Below are positions 36,890-47,900 of a stretch of 64,000 bases of DNA, piece after piece. Position numbers and translations under genes: made by a program. The stretch comes from Catonia carolina (lineage: Eukaryota > Arthropoda > Insecta > Hemiptera > Achilidae). The notes under the pieces were generated by a model. That model was not told the DNA's origin and ran no database searches. It saw only the letters and a program-made list of their open reading frames with translations. Numbering within the stretch: the first letter of the stretch is position 1; every line of letters starts with the position of its first letter. The DNA is taken from positions 56,525,722 to 56,589,721 of the forward strand of contig JAQMRL010000005.1 of the NCBI GenBank assembly GCA_035578175.1. The letters are read 5' to 3'.

Positions 36890-37685
36890 ACAGCGAAACA
36901 CAACGTTGACCCAGGTATACGGTTGGGCGGAGACTGCTACATAAATGCGATGTTTTTTGCCGATGATCTGTGGCTGGTTCAGGAATTGGAGGAGCTCCAA
37001 AAATCTCAATACGTCCTTTGTAAATTGTTTGAGTATTTTAATCTCAGAATTTCCGCCACGAATACAAAGGTGATGGCGTTCAAGGGGAAATATCCGGTTC
37101 AAACGAAGATTGTCATAAATGATGCGATAGTGGAGTAGGTGTCCAATTTTAGTTACTTGGGTTGTGACGTAGAAGTACACTTAGATTTAGAGATCATGCG
37201 GAAGATAAGTAAGTTTTAAAGGATTTATGACACAATCACAAGACATTGAAAAAAAGGGCCAGACCTGACACAAAGATTAAGTTTTACAAGGTGATGGCAA
37301 CTACGATAATAATGTATGGGAGTGAAGCATGGATGACCACGACAAGGAATGTACAAAGGATCCAGGCAGCGGAGATGAGATTCCTGCAAAGAGTCAAGGG
37401 ATGCTCGACATTGGATAGAGTGCGGAATGTGGATATAAGGAAGAAGCTCCTAGTCAACTGCCTGAATGAGAAGATTGAGGGGTATCGCGGGTGATGGAGT
37501 GGACACCTGGACAGAATGCCGGAACACAGAATACCCCTCCAAGTATATCGTTATGCACAGGTTGGACGGAGAGATGTGGGACGACCTCAGAAAACATGGA
37601 TATAAGCTGAGAGTTTCAAGATTGTGAGTTCTAAACAGGCGACGGCCTAAGCCTTGAAAGAAGAAGAAGAAGAAGAAGAATTTAA
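36890..37685 (+). pseudogene. Non-LTR retrotransposon RT fragment with (AAG)n tail
   Basis: Plus-strand frames carry INAMFFADDLWLVQE (36935-36985, the catalytic FADD box with both aspartates), SATNTKVMAFKGKYPVQTK, a stop, then VSNFSYLGCDV. A second frame (37246-37494) reads IIMYGSEAWMTT, RIQAAEMRFLQRVKGCS and RVRNVDIRKK. It then decays through a cytosine-to-stop change ('gggtgatgg') and ends in AAGAAGAAGAAGAAGAAG at about 37660-37680. It is 5'-truncated: the endonuclease and the first RT motifs are missing. Same family as 600-900 and 18860-19215. Confidence 0.75.
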
Positions 37686-40012
37686 TTTTTTAAAGCGAAT
37701 TAAATTTAAAAATGTAAAAGCTTTTATTTTTATGAAACAAGCTTCAAAATTTTACGTTTCACCACGTTAAACACTAAACGAATATAAAAAATTAAAGAAA
37801 CCAACCAAACATAAAAATATTTGACGAGTACAGAACAAAATATTGTCAACCAAGGAATGTGTGAGTAATATTGCAAAAGGTCAACATGACATGACAAGAC
37901 TTAATTCAACTGAGTCGTTGTTTCTAGTTTTTCTGCCATTTGAAACCTTAATTAATTTTCTACTACAGTGTAGGCGCCGGTACACCACCAGACCATTCTA
38001 TTTTCATAAATAAAGTTCAGCAGAAATTAATGAGGTGAAAACAAGTTAAGAAAAATGTCGTTTAGCTAGAGTTCATAACCTTTTAATAGAAGTACTGTAG
38101 GATCATCAAAAAGAAGTTTTATGTATAACCTTTATTTATTAAAAATTATTAAAATTAACTTCATCAATAATATAATTTTGGTGCAAATATAAAGCGAAAC
38201 CATGCCTAACCCAAGAAATAGCTTTACGTTTTTAACGTATAGAAATTTAATATTTTTTTGTCTTTATTTAGTAATAACTAAAATTGCACACGTATACTAT
38301 CATCAATATTTAAGACGCACGTGTTTACTGTCCAGTTTTCGTCTTGATTGAGGAAATCACCTAAAGGTAAACCCTCGTCGCTGTTTTATACAAGATCCGT
38401 ATTCCAGCATCTGTTTAATATCTTTGTAGATTTTTTGACAGGTGTGATAGTGACAATGTTCGTATCTTTGGATTCGTATGGCTTATTAATTTTGATTGGA
38501 AACAAGTGTATAATTTTTTAATGATTTACTATACTGACTACGTTGTGATACTGACTAAATGTAATGATAGCTTTGTGCGTAGTAGCGACTACATGTTATT
38601 AAACATAGGAAAATTTTGTATCCTGTGTATTTTGTTTTTTTCACCGAACCGTAAATCAAAGTTTCATACGTCTACATCAGATAAATTAAGGAGATGTAAC
38701 AATTCAGTTTATATTTGATAGGTAAATGTGTTTTACAGTAGAGTAGAGAGTGTAAAATTTTTATTCCGTGAGAATACATAAACAACGGTAATTTATTAGC
38801 AAAGAGTTTTTTATACTTTGACCTTTTATTCCCTCAAAAGATCGTAAAACAGCATAGGGTGCCAGTAGCACACCACATACATAAAAATTAAAAAAAAACA
38901 CCGTCGGCGGAATTCTTTCTCCATATCTTGAAATACTGGTGGGGGCCACAAAAGAGATACAATAATTCAATTGAGTTTGTTCCTGTTGGACAAAACTGGA
39001 ACAGATAGGAACCTAATCCTGGATTGTAAGAAGAAGAAAAATGGTTTTCAATTAATCTCATTCGCACTTTTATTTGTTTGCTTTTGAGGCCTAATAATTG
39101 CCCACTGTAATCAATATTGGAAGATCTTTAGATCAATTTCTAAAGACTTTGGGTTTTAGTAGTCTCTTTTTTGCCGAGTAATCCATAAGGCGTTGAGATA
39201 ATTTACACTTTATTATTAAACAATTTAAATTTTTAAACGACATTTGAAACTATGATTTACACTTTGCGTTATGCAATCCTATTCTTGTTACAAAAATATT
39301 TTTCGGTTATAGTGAATTTCTGTTTTAGTGAACCAAATACGCCAGTCCGCAGATATTTACTGATATTGAATTGACAAACTGGAAATGGCCGTTTCTTTCC
39401 AAACACTGCAGGGCATTGGTCTCAATTACAATTTACCCAACGTTCTAATTAACTGTTAATTGAACTCAAAGTAAATAACTCGAATCCTTTGAGTCGATTA
39501 GCTTAAACATTTGGATCTAGACAATGTAAATACTACACAAAGTGTAATTTCAATGTGTTTTAACGCCTAACAATTATATTATTATACATAAAGAGCTAAA
39601 TTTTCTGGATAAATTAAATTTATCAAATATTTCATTAGTGATTCAATTTCAACCTAGTTAGGTAGGTCCAAATATGTCATAAATCCCCTTTATCTGGTGA
39701 CCTACTTAAATTTCCTCATCATCAAACATTTTAGATTAGACCCTGCGGCCTGTTTTGGCTACAAAACATATTATAAAATAAACTGTTCTTCACAATGATT
39801 CATACTGCATCCGACATTTCTCCAACTAACATGTCTATATTACTCCAGAGTTTTATCGGTAAACGGTTCTCAGATATTAACTGTATTAAATTGATTTTTT
39901 CAGATTAGGAAATTAAAAATATTTTTGCTTAAAAATCTATGGCATTTTAAACTTATTTTTATAAATTATATAATTTTTTAACTTATAATTTAAAATATAC
40001 TCTTTTATTTTG
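37686..40012. other. AT-rich stretch; one LINE tail scrap, no gene seen
   Basis: The only feature is a short LINE 3' scrap at about 38985-39045 ('aggaacctaatcctgga' followed by AAGAAGAAGAAAAATGG), matching the ends of other LINE copies. The open frames at 38506-38718 and 38761-38970 have no known motif. Confidence 0.45.
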
Positions 40013-40325
40013 GAGAACCCTCCGGGTTGGTCTAGTGGTAAAGTCATCACCGGAAATCAGCTGTTTTACAGCTTCTTCGTTCAAATCCTAGTAAAGGTAG
40101 TTAGTTTTATACGAATTTGTGTACTTAAAAATGGTTACCTGTGTACTTTAATGGTTCGGGTTCACTTAACAATATCCTCTTAGGAATGGTCAGTCTGAGT
40201 CTGTACAAGACTACACCTGATTTACACGTCATACATATCATCTTCATCTCATTGGGTCATTAGTTTGCTCAATGTTCTTAAACTGAGCAGATTGCAACAT
40301 ACACACATTAGGGATTAAATATAAA
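40013..40325 (+). repeat. tRNA-derived SINE (family S2)
   Basis: A tRNA-like head ('ggttggtctagtggtaaagtc' as A-box region, GTTCAAATCC as B-box near 40080) is followed by a body shared with 54260-54590 ('ggtttgtgtact', 'cattgggtcat', 'gagcagattgcaacatacac'). The head-plus-body arrangement, repeated several times in the window, makes it a SINE and not a tRNA gene. It abuts the mariner-like terminus at 40329. Confidence 0.75.
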
Positions 40326-40328
40326 TAT

Positions 40329-41175
40329 GAGGGATGTTCATTTATTAACGAGACAAATTGATTTAAAGAAAAAATTATTAATTCAATAAAAATCAAACTT
40401 TCAATACTTTTCAACTAAATTTGGCAACAATTAAACCCTTGTCTCACTTTTCTGTGACCTATCCAATTCCCGCAGCGTAGAGGTCCTTACTTTGCATTCG
40501 TATTGCTTTGTTTTCATTCATTAGTTTTGTTTTGTTAATATTTGTCCTCTTTGTTGTCACCGAACTTCTTGCCGTGTAAAATATCTTTGAGTGAGTCAAA
40601 AACGAAATTGGACGGAGCGAGGTCTGGGCTGTAAGGCGAATGTGACAACATCTCCCAACCCAACTTCTCGTTTCTCTTGTTCTCTCAGCGGTGTGAGGGT
40701 GTCCGTTATCATGCAAGAAAATCACATCTTTTGAGAGAGCACCCTTTCGTTTTTGCCTTATCGCGAAAAGTAGTCACATTTTCTGATGGAACACGTTAGA
40801 ATAGTTTTCACTGTTCACATGATATTGTTCTTTTAAAAAAGTCACAAAAATGGACCTTGTGAGTTATAGAAGACCGTCAAAATTACTTAACGCATAAATT
40901 TTGAATTAGTTTTTTGGTACGTGGATCAGGATATATCCTCTCAAAACATTTTCGTTTGGATTTAGACTCCAAATTGTGAATCTAAGTTTCATTACCGATT
41001 ATTTTACGATCTAAAAATTCATTGCTATTCGCTTTAAACCGTTGTTTGAGCTCGTCATAAATCCATATCTGAGTATCTTTATAGGCTTAAGTCAACTTTC
41101 TTGGAACCTATCTCGAACACGTTTTTCAAAATTTTAGCACGCTAGGAATGATTAAAGCGCGGTTCCAACACTAAT
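40329..41175 (-). pseudogene. Mariner-like element with decayed transposase
   Basis: The minus frame 40459-40725 begins VIFLHDNGHPHTAERTRE, which is the second catalytic aspartate motif (HDN.RPHTA) of mariner-type DD34D transposases. A neighbouring frame still suggests the 'YSPDLAPS' block. It then decays but retains a C-terminal MQSKDLYAAGI, close to the family's 'f...GI..L..RW.KC' end. Upstream minus-strand sequence to about 41175 has remnants of the preceding domain with stops. At the 3' side, GAGGGATGTTCATTTATTAA at 40329-40348 looks like the terminal inverted repeat. The partner repeat was not found. Non-functional. Confidence 0.65.
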
Positions 41176-41600
41176 ATTAAACAAATGAATTTTTTAGTTT
41201 ACTTTTGAATTTTATTAAATATATTGACTTTTTGCAATTTTTTTCTGTCGAAAATTAACATAAATAAATTGTATTTAAATTAATGTTAAATGCCATTTTA
41301 ACATAATATGGAATAAAACTTTTTGGTACAGCTGTGAATACCAATATAAAAATTATTTTAGAATGATTCCAGGGAAATATTATCAGACATTATGACATAT
41401 ATACATCATTTTATATACCTAGTATATAAAAAACAAAACTTATTTTTAGAAATCTTAACTTATACAAGGTAACCCAAAAATTTCAAAATTAGCTAGTATT
41501 ATCTTATTGTATATCAATGGTTTTTTTCTACTTTAGGAAATTCACAACCTGTTGGAAGCAATCAGTGAATGTGATAACACAAAATTTGGAAAAAATTAAC
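41176..41600. other. AT-rich stretch, no gene seen
   Basis: Nothing recognisable. Confidence 0.45.
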
Positions 41601-42226
41601 ATGGTAAATAAACGTGAGTGGAGACACAGTCCAGTGACAGAACTCCGACGTGAATAGATAAGTGTAGCATTAAGTGCAGCATTTAGAACACTGTAATGGA
41701 TAGTCAATTACAGTATTACATTAATAGATAAGGATCCCGGCTCCATCGACGTTTTAGACATCTTGTTTGATTGTTTGGGAGAATCTACGTAGCCAAATTT
41801 GAGATCAATGGGTTATGGTGGTTCACGAGTTTCTTCCTAAATTTTGTATATAGTTTTAAGAAAACGTCATTTGCGTGAAAGAAGTCTGTACAACTGTTTG
41901 AACCTGTCCTGGAGTGCCTTTCTCGTTTTATTCACGTGTACATTACATGTGAGCCTCTTATATAGATATAAACCTAGAAAACGGATAGATTTAGAAGTGT
42001 GGAGTTGAGTGTCATAAAGATACAAAGGAGGACAGACCGTTTACGCAGGGTAAATATAACGTGACACGTTTTTGTAGTGTTGACTTTGATCCGCCATTTG
42101 GTAAGCCATAATTCTAGGCGAGAAATATGCTGTTGAAGGACATACGGTAGGCCTACTTAAGCGGGGTTATCGGCAGAGTACAATATTACGGTATCATCCG
42201 CGTACGAAGCAAGGAGTGTATGTCGA
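41601..42226 (-). pseudogene. Jockey-clade LINE RT fragment (minus)
   Basis: The minus strand reads SYADDTVILYSADNP near 42180-42225 (catalytic YADD). It continues through a stop with LQQHISRLELWLTKWRIKVN and TTKTCHVIFTLRKRS. This is the same thumb-region layout as the better preserved copy at 51294-53058 (HHLNLIHEWCKTWKIKLN, TTKSLHVTFTLRH). Later codons carry several stops. Both ends are missing. Confidence 0.65.
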
Positions 42227-43304
42227 TGGGACAAGATTTTAAATCAAAATTTAATGTATTTTTTGTATTTTTTTTTGATAAATTTTTAATAATTGTTTAT
42301 TCATTACTACAGAGGTTGGATGTTTGACTTCTTTCAGTTTTCGATTTCTTTGCCAGCCCAATTAATTTATCGTTTAAAGGAAATGAATGGGTTATAATAA
42401 AGCAGTATACAAAAAATTTATAAAAGTTTATTTTAAAAATTAAATCTTGATCATCAAGAATTTTAATTATGTTTTATCCTTGTGTTTTCACGCCAAAAAT
42501 TTGTGTAATTAATTAAATCAAAGAAATTTAAATTTAATCAAATTTAAAATCTACTTTAGTAATACAAAGAAACTACAAACATTTAGTAAGTTGAAAATAA
42601 AGTACTTAAATTTTTGGTTATTTTAGAGATGTTAATCGAGTTGTAATTATTTTCAGTAGCTTTAAGTTTCTTGTTAAAAGTTAGGTCGTCAAAATGCTCA
42701 CTTATCCCTTACTTCTTGATGCTTAATATTTCCGCTTTAGAAGTTTCGTCAGGGTAAAAGTGTTTAAACGAGACTTTCTTGAGTCACTTTGAAATAATTA
42801 ATTTTAAGTTACTTTTGAAATAATTGCCGTTCTGAATTTACTTGTTATTAGGATATGTAAGACATCGTTAAATCAAATGAAGCTTCCCTACTAATTTAAT
42901 TTTCGTTACTCAAAATATTGTATTTTAATATCTACCTTCTTTCCCATACATATACATACGGTACGAAAAGTTTTGCAGATTTGCAAAATAAATCTGTTTC
43001 GTGAAAAACTTTTATAACAACTTTAGAAATTATAATTACTCACTGATTAATTTGAAGTGTTTTACATGTAACACAAACATTTTGCCGTTTTAGGCATCTG
43101 TCATGCTGTGTAATTTTACAATTATTGCAAATTATTAGCAATTGTGCTAATCAATACATCTTTAGAAGTTTTGCAAAAATGTAGGGCTAAAAAAATATCA
43201 TGGGAGTTGGTTACACTACACTATACTAGTAATCATAACATTGCGAGTCTGGATGGTTAGACAGTAATGCAGTGTTGCCGTATTTGGCAAAGTGAGAACA
43301 AATT
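42227..43304. other. AT-rich stretch, no gene seen
   Basis: No gene supported. Confidence 0.45.
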
Positions 43305-43324
43305 TTTACTTTCTCTTGCCTATA
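43305..43324 (+). repeat. Repeat family R2, left end, split by the errantivirus
   Basis: 'actttctcttgcctatatga' is the left end of an R2 copy. The sequence resumes at 50783 with 'tgaatgtataggaaggaaagta', the order seen uninterrupted at 9686-9730. The retroelement therefore landed in a pre-existing R2 copy. Confidence 0.8.
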
Positions 43325-43328
43325 TGAA
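43325..43328. repeat. Target-site duplication TGAA (left)
   Basis: TGAA is immediately before the 5' LTR and again after the 3' LTR (50783-50786). Comparison with the empty R2 sequence ('tatatgaatatatagg' at 9700) shows that a single TGAA was the target. Confidence 0.85.
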
Positions 43329-43568
43329 AGTTATAGAATAAGATACTAGTGTAAGTTGATAGTTTTAGGCTTTAGTTCTAAGAATTCTTTATTATAATTT
43401 TCTTTATGTTAAAAGAACAATAGTTTAGTCTTGTACTCAACCGCATGCAATGAACATGCACGTTTTCTTTACAGTGTATATGTAAAAGTCTTAGTTCGAT
43501 TCCCATGTATGTAGAATCAAATAAAATTGTTTTTTAAAAAGTGTCTTGATTGTTTTCAAGACCTAACT
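43329..43568 (+). repeat. 5' LTR (240 bp)
   Basis: Starts AGTTATAG and ends CCTAACT, giving a 5-base terminal inverted repeat (AGTTA/TAACT). An AATAAA polyadenylation signal lies at 43520-43525, near the 3' end. It appears identical to 50543-50782. The last base is shared with the primer binding site. No confident TATA box was picked; errantivirus promoters are often initiator-based, so the start site is left open. Confidence 0.95.
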
Positions 43569-43585
43569 GGCGCAGTCGGTAGGAC
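43568..43585 (+). promoter_or_regulatory. Primer binding site (tRNA-Ser type)
   Basis: TGGCGCAGTCGGTAGGAC directly at the LTR edge. TGGCGCAG..CGGTAGGA is complementary to the 3' end of insect serine tRNAs and is the site used by the 17.6/297-type errantiviruses. It primes minus-strand DNA synthesis. Confidence 0.85.
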
Positions 43586-43796
43586 ATCGCTTCGAGAAAG
43601 TTAATGCATATAATTTTCGTCGATCTTAATCGTTTACGAAGTATATCCACGCTACAAACAACTTTAGTATGTAAGAAGAAATTTATTAGTTTAATGAATA
43701 AAAAGTTTCAGTGAATAAAGTGAAAAAGTTAAGTGAAAATAAGTTAATATAAATCTTGAAAGTGAATAAAATTAAAGTATTCAGTGCAACGATACT

Positions 43797-43832
43797 ATGA
43801 TGAGCATAGATCTAATCATTTTATTACAGTAA
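43797..43832 (+). CDS. Leader upstream ORF, probable first coding exon of env
   Basis: The first ATG pair downstream of the LTR (43797 and 43800) opens an 11-codon frame, hydrophobic after its first few residues, that stops at TAA (43830-43832). That stop overlaps the splice donor GTAAGT at 43829. In unspliced RNA the frame therefore ends at once, and ribosomes must scan on or reinitiate to reach the gag ATG at 43913. If the donor is used, the ten complete codons plus two bases continue in the env frame (see 48845). This would supply env with both its start codon and the front of a signal peptide. Starting Env from the leader in this way is inferred from phase and sequence; no transcript is available. 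Confidence 0.6.
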   Translation: MMSIDLIILLQ

Positions 43833-43834
43833 GT
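43829..43834 (+). promoter_or_regulatory. Candidate splice donor for env mRNA
   Basis: ACA|GTAAGT is a strong insect 5' splice site located between the upstream ATG (43797) and the gag ATG (43913). It cuts after two bases of a codon. Use of this donor with an acceptor near the end of pol would remove gag-pol and create the subgenomic env RNA. Confidence 0.65.
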
Positions 43835-43912
43835 AATTTGTTGTTTTGTATTAGTGTAGTTAATAATTTTTGTACTAGTTTTAAGATTCATTTTTTATCA
43901 AAATACTTAAAG

Positions 43913-44971
43913 ATGGCAACCCCAACTTTAAAAAGGGAGTATTTAGACATGATACCCGAATTTACAGGTGAACCTACGATGTTAAATAGGTTCATATCAA
44001 TTTGTGATAAATTAGTAGCTAAATTTTTTGTAACCAATAACCCAGAGGATTTCCAAAATGAATATTTATTCTCAACCATTTTAACAAAAATAAAAGGACC
44101 AGCTTTAGAATTAGTGACCAGTTCAAACAGCTATGCTTGGGCTGATGTTAGACAAAATTTATTATCTAGCTATGTAGATAAACGTGATTGTTTTACTTTA
44201 AATTTAGAAATGGCCGAACTTAAACAAGAAGCCGGTGAAACACCTTTTAAATTTTATGAAAAGATTCAAAAACATTTAAATCTACAGGTAGCCTATTTTA
44301 TTAACAAAGAACCAACAAACGCTAAAGTATTATGTGCATATGTAAACAAATTAGCTTTAAGAGTATTATTAAGAGGATTACATGAGCCTTTAGGATCATT
44401 AATGAGAACTAAAAATCCAAGTACGCTGGCCGAAGCATTGAACATGCTCACCAACGACTTTCAGTTTAAACCAAGTAAACATAACCCACAAAGTAAAAGT
44501 CAGTTTGTTCATAAAAATCAGAATAATTTTAGTAATAAGCCGCAACAGTACCGAAACCCAAATTTTAATCAAAATCCAGCTTTCCCAGTACAAAGTTACC
44601 AAAAACCATTCTATCAAAATCCTAATCCAAGATTTATACAACCACACCAATTCCGTCAACCGTCATTACCTAATAATTCCAATGCCAATATTCCTAGACC
44701 AACACCAATTCAAAATCAACCGTATCGTCCTACTCCTATGAGTACATCGACTAGGCAATCCGATGGAACTCCGAGACCGAAACTCTACCAAATATCCGGA
44801 CATAATTTAGAACAAGAACAAGAGCCACAAGAAAACCTCGACTCTTTCGAATTTCAAACTTTTGAACCCACGGTTAACAATGATCAAAGTAATTATCAGG
44901 ATAGCCAAACACTAAATTTTGAACAGAACCCTTTTTTAGAAATAGAGGGCCAAATAGACAGTTCGCCATAA
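43913..44971 (+). CDS. gag: Gag polyprotein of the errantivirus
   Basis: This is the capsid-forming structural protein, 352 residues from the first in-frame ATG (43913, MATPTLKREYLDMIPEFTG). The open frame extends upstream to a GTG at 43784, but there is no in-frame ATG before 43913 and the upstream codons look like leader. Residues about 1-190 form the folded Gag core, with 'F.GEP..L..FI..CD' near the N-terminus and 'LR.LLRGLHEPLGSLMRTKNPSTLAEAL' near 190-215 as in other Ty3-type Gags. The C-terminal 140 residues are Asn/Gln/Pro-rich and carry no CCHC zinc knuckle, a known feature of errantivirus Gags, where RNA binding is attributed to basic or disordered segments. It ends TAA at 44969-44971, overlapping the pol ATG by one base. 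The slippery heptamer 44932-44938 diverts some ribosomes into pol. Confidence 0.9.
   Translation: MATPTLKREYLDMIPEFTGEPTMLNRFISICDKLVAKFFVTNNPEDFQNEYLFSTILTKIKGPALELVTSSNSYAWADVRQNLLSSYVDKRDCFTLNLEMAELKQEAGETPFKFYEKIQKHLNLQVAYFINKEPTNAKVLCAYVNKLALRVLLRGLHEPLGSLMRTKNPSTLAEALNMLTNDFQFKPSKHNPQSKSQFVHKNQNNFSNKPQQYRNPNFNQNPAFPVQSYQKPFYQNPNPRFIQPHQFRQPSLPNNSNANIPRPTPIQNQPYRPTPMSTSTRQSDGTPRPKLYQISGHNLEQEQEPQENLDSFEFQTFEPTVNNDQSNYQDSQTLNFEQNPFLEIEGQIDSSP
44932..44938 (+). promoter_or_regulatory. -1 ribosomal frameshift site (T TTT TTA)
   Basis: In the gag frame the heptamer reads T TTT TTA, the canonical slippery sequence of retroviral gag-pol junctions. Pol lies in the -1 frame, open from 44923, so a slip here reads straight into Pol through 11 codons before the pol ATG. 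The stop at 44920 in the pol frame lies upstream of the slip, as required. No downstream stem or pseudoknot was verified. Confidence 0.8.
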
Positions 44972-47900
44972 TGAACCTCCAAGATGCAAAAAATGAATTA
45001 CCGTATTTTATAGATCCAGCAACTAATTTTAGGATATTAATTGACACCGGGAGCACTAGATCATTTGTCAAAAAATTAATTGGAACAGAAGTTTATAAGA
45101 GTAGTTTAAGAAAAGACCCCTTTCAAGTAACCACTGCACATGGAAACTCAAAAGAAAATTTTAGTTGTAGAATCGCATTATTCGGCAAGTTTAAGAGTAA
45201 ATTTTACTTGTTCGATTTTCATCAAGATTTTGATTTATTATTAGGATTAGATATTATAAGAAATTTGCAAATTAATTTAGACTTCGTTAATAATAAATTA
45301 ATCTTTAAAGGTAAAGAAATACCTATCTTTTATTTTAATACAGAATATAAAGAAAACGTACAATTAGATAAGTCACGTAAACAAACAGAACGCACATCTA
45401 TTCGTCAACGTGAAATAGTATCTTTTAATATAGAAGGTAGAACAAAGAGATTTATAAAATTAAATGTAAAGAATATAGTAAATGGAAATGGAGTACTACG
45501 CTACAGAAATATATCTGGCCTGGAAATTCCAGAGAGTATAGTACATGTCAGGGATGGTATAGCATTATGTCCCATATTAAATCCTACATTAGATGATAAG
45601 AAAGTAACAATAAAAGAATCTATTACGTTAGAAAACTTAAATAATTATTATTGCTTAACGAATGATGATTTAAAATCCGGAAAATATAACGCAAATTTTA
45701 ATATGATTAATCACCAACCAAAACAGTTAGATTTTTCAAAAATTAGGACAGACCATATGAACCAGGAAGAAAAAATCGCTATAATAAACTTAATTAAAAA
45801 TTACGAAGATATTTTCCACACTGAAGGTAGTAACTTGACCTTTACAGATAAAACTAAACACATAATTAGAACTACAGACGAAATACCAGTTTACACCAGG
45901 AATTATAGATACCCTGAAATTTATAAAGAAGAAGTAAACAGGCAAATTAAAGATATGTTAGACCAAAAAATAATTCAACACTCGCGATCACCCTGGAATT
46001 CACCAATTTGGATAGTACCGAAAAAACCCGACGCTTCTGGCAAGAAAAAATTTAGGTTAGTTATAGATTTCAGAGGGCTTAACTCAAAAACAATAGACGA
46101 TAAGTTTCCATTACCAAACATCAACGATATCTTAGATAAATTAGGAAGAGCGCAATATTTTACTACTTTAGACTTAGCATCTGGTTTTCATCAAGTAGAA
46201 ATGGACCCCGATAGTGTAGAGAAGACCGCATTTTCAACTGACACAGGACATTATGAATTTTTACGCATGCCGTTCGGTTTGAAAAACAGCCCGCCGACAT
46301 TCCAACGTATAATGAACAATATTTTAAGAGGCATTCAGAACGAAAAATGTTTAGTCTATTTAGATGATATTATTGTTTATTCAACTAGTCTTGCAGAGCA
46401 CATCGTTAGATTAAGGGAAGTATTTGAAAGATTAAGAAACGCTAATTTTAAAATACAATTAGACAAAACCGAATTTTTGAGAAAAGAAGTAGCATACTTA
46501 GGACACTTAGTTACCGCAGAAGGAGTTAAACCAGACCCAAAAAAGGTAGAAGCAGTTAAACGTTACCCAATTCCAAAAACTACCAAGGAAATCAAAGCAT
46601 TTTTAGGACTTTTAGGTTATTATCGAAAATTTATAAAAAACTTTGCTAGTATTACTAAACCAATGACAAAATGTTTAAGAAAAGGAGTAAAAATTGATAT
46701 AAATAATCCACAATATGTAAATTGTTTTGAAATTTGTAAAAACGTTTTATCTAACGAACCGTTACTACAATATCCTGATTTTCAAAAAGAATTTCATTTA
46801 ACTACGGATGCCAGCAACTTTGCAATTGGTGCCGTACTCAGTCAAATTAAAAACGGTTTAGATTTACCAATAGCTTATGCAAGTCGAACTCTCAACGATA
46901 GTGAGACGAGATACTCCACGATCGAGAAGGAACTCCTAGCAATCGTGTGGGCAACCAAATATTTTAGACCTTATTTATACGGAAGGAAATTTAAAATATT
47001 TTCAGATCATAAACCGCTTCAATGGTTATTTTCCATTAAAGAACCAAATTCAAAACTTTTGCGATGGCGTTTAAAATTGGAAGAATTCGATTATGAAATT
47101 GTATATAAAAAGGGTAAACGGAACTTAAATGCAGATGCGTTGTCCAGAATACAATTGTTAAACATGAATAAAAACAATTCCCAAAATACAGGAGAAAATA
47201 TTGAAATTTCAAATAATGACGACCTTCAAAATCTTATAGAAGAGTCAGTAAACTTGTATTTTCCCGAATTAGATGATAGCCAATCGATGGTAGCAAATTT
47301 AGACATAAACGAAGATTTATCCAGTGAATTAATAAATGCAGCACTTAGGGAAAATTTGGAAAACATTGACGTAGAAGATGAAGAACAAGAAGACAGTAAT
47401 CAGACAATTCACTCTAACTACGAAGGAAACACTATAACAAAAATACCAATTTTAGAAGAACCTGTTAATTATGGAAAACATCAAGTAATATTATCTTTAG
47501 TAAAGTATAACCCACGAAAGCCAAAAATTAAAAAATTATTTAATAATAGTAAAACAAGATTAACTGTAGAAATTTCGGAAAATAATTTAGAAAGTGATGT
47601 TATTAGTTTTGTTAAAGAATATTTAGTACCTAATATAAAATACCATCTTTATTTTGAACAAAGTTTTTATGAAAAATTCACAGCAATAGTCGCCAAGTAT
47701 TTTAAAACATCTCAGTTAGAATTAGTTAGGTGTACAAATAAAATTTTAGACATAACAGATGAAGAGGAGTTAAAAGAAATTATAAATAATTATCACATAG
47801 GAAAAAATAATCACCGAGGTATTCAAGAAACCTACGAACAAATTAAAAGAAAATATTATTGGCCTAATTTAAAATCTCATATTCAAAATTATATTAATAA

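Noticed and set aside
40013..40090. Possible tRNA gene at the head of the S2 repeat
   Set aside because: The same head and body recur at 54260 and elsewhere, so it is a SINE.
43784..43912. Upstream extension of gag from a GTG codon
   Set aside because: GTG is not a usual eukaryotic start; the first in-frame ATG is 43913, and the extension overlaps the leader and splice donor.
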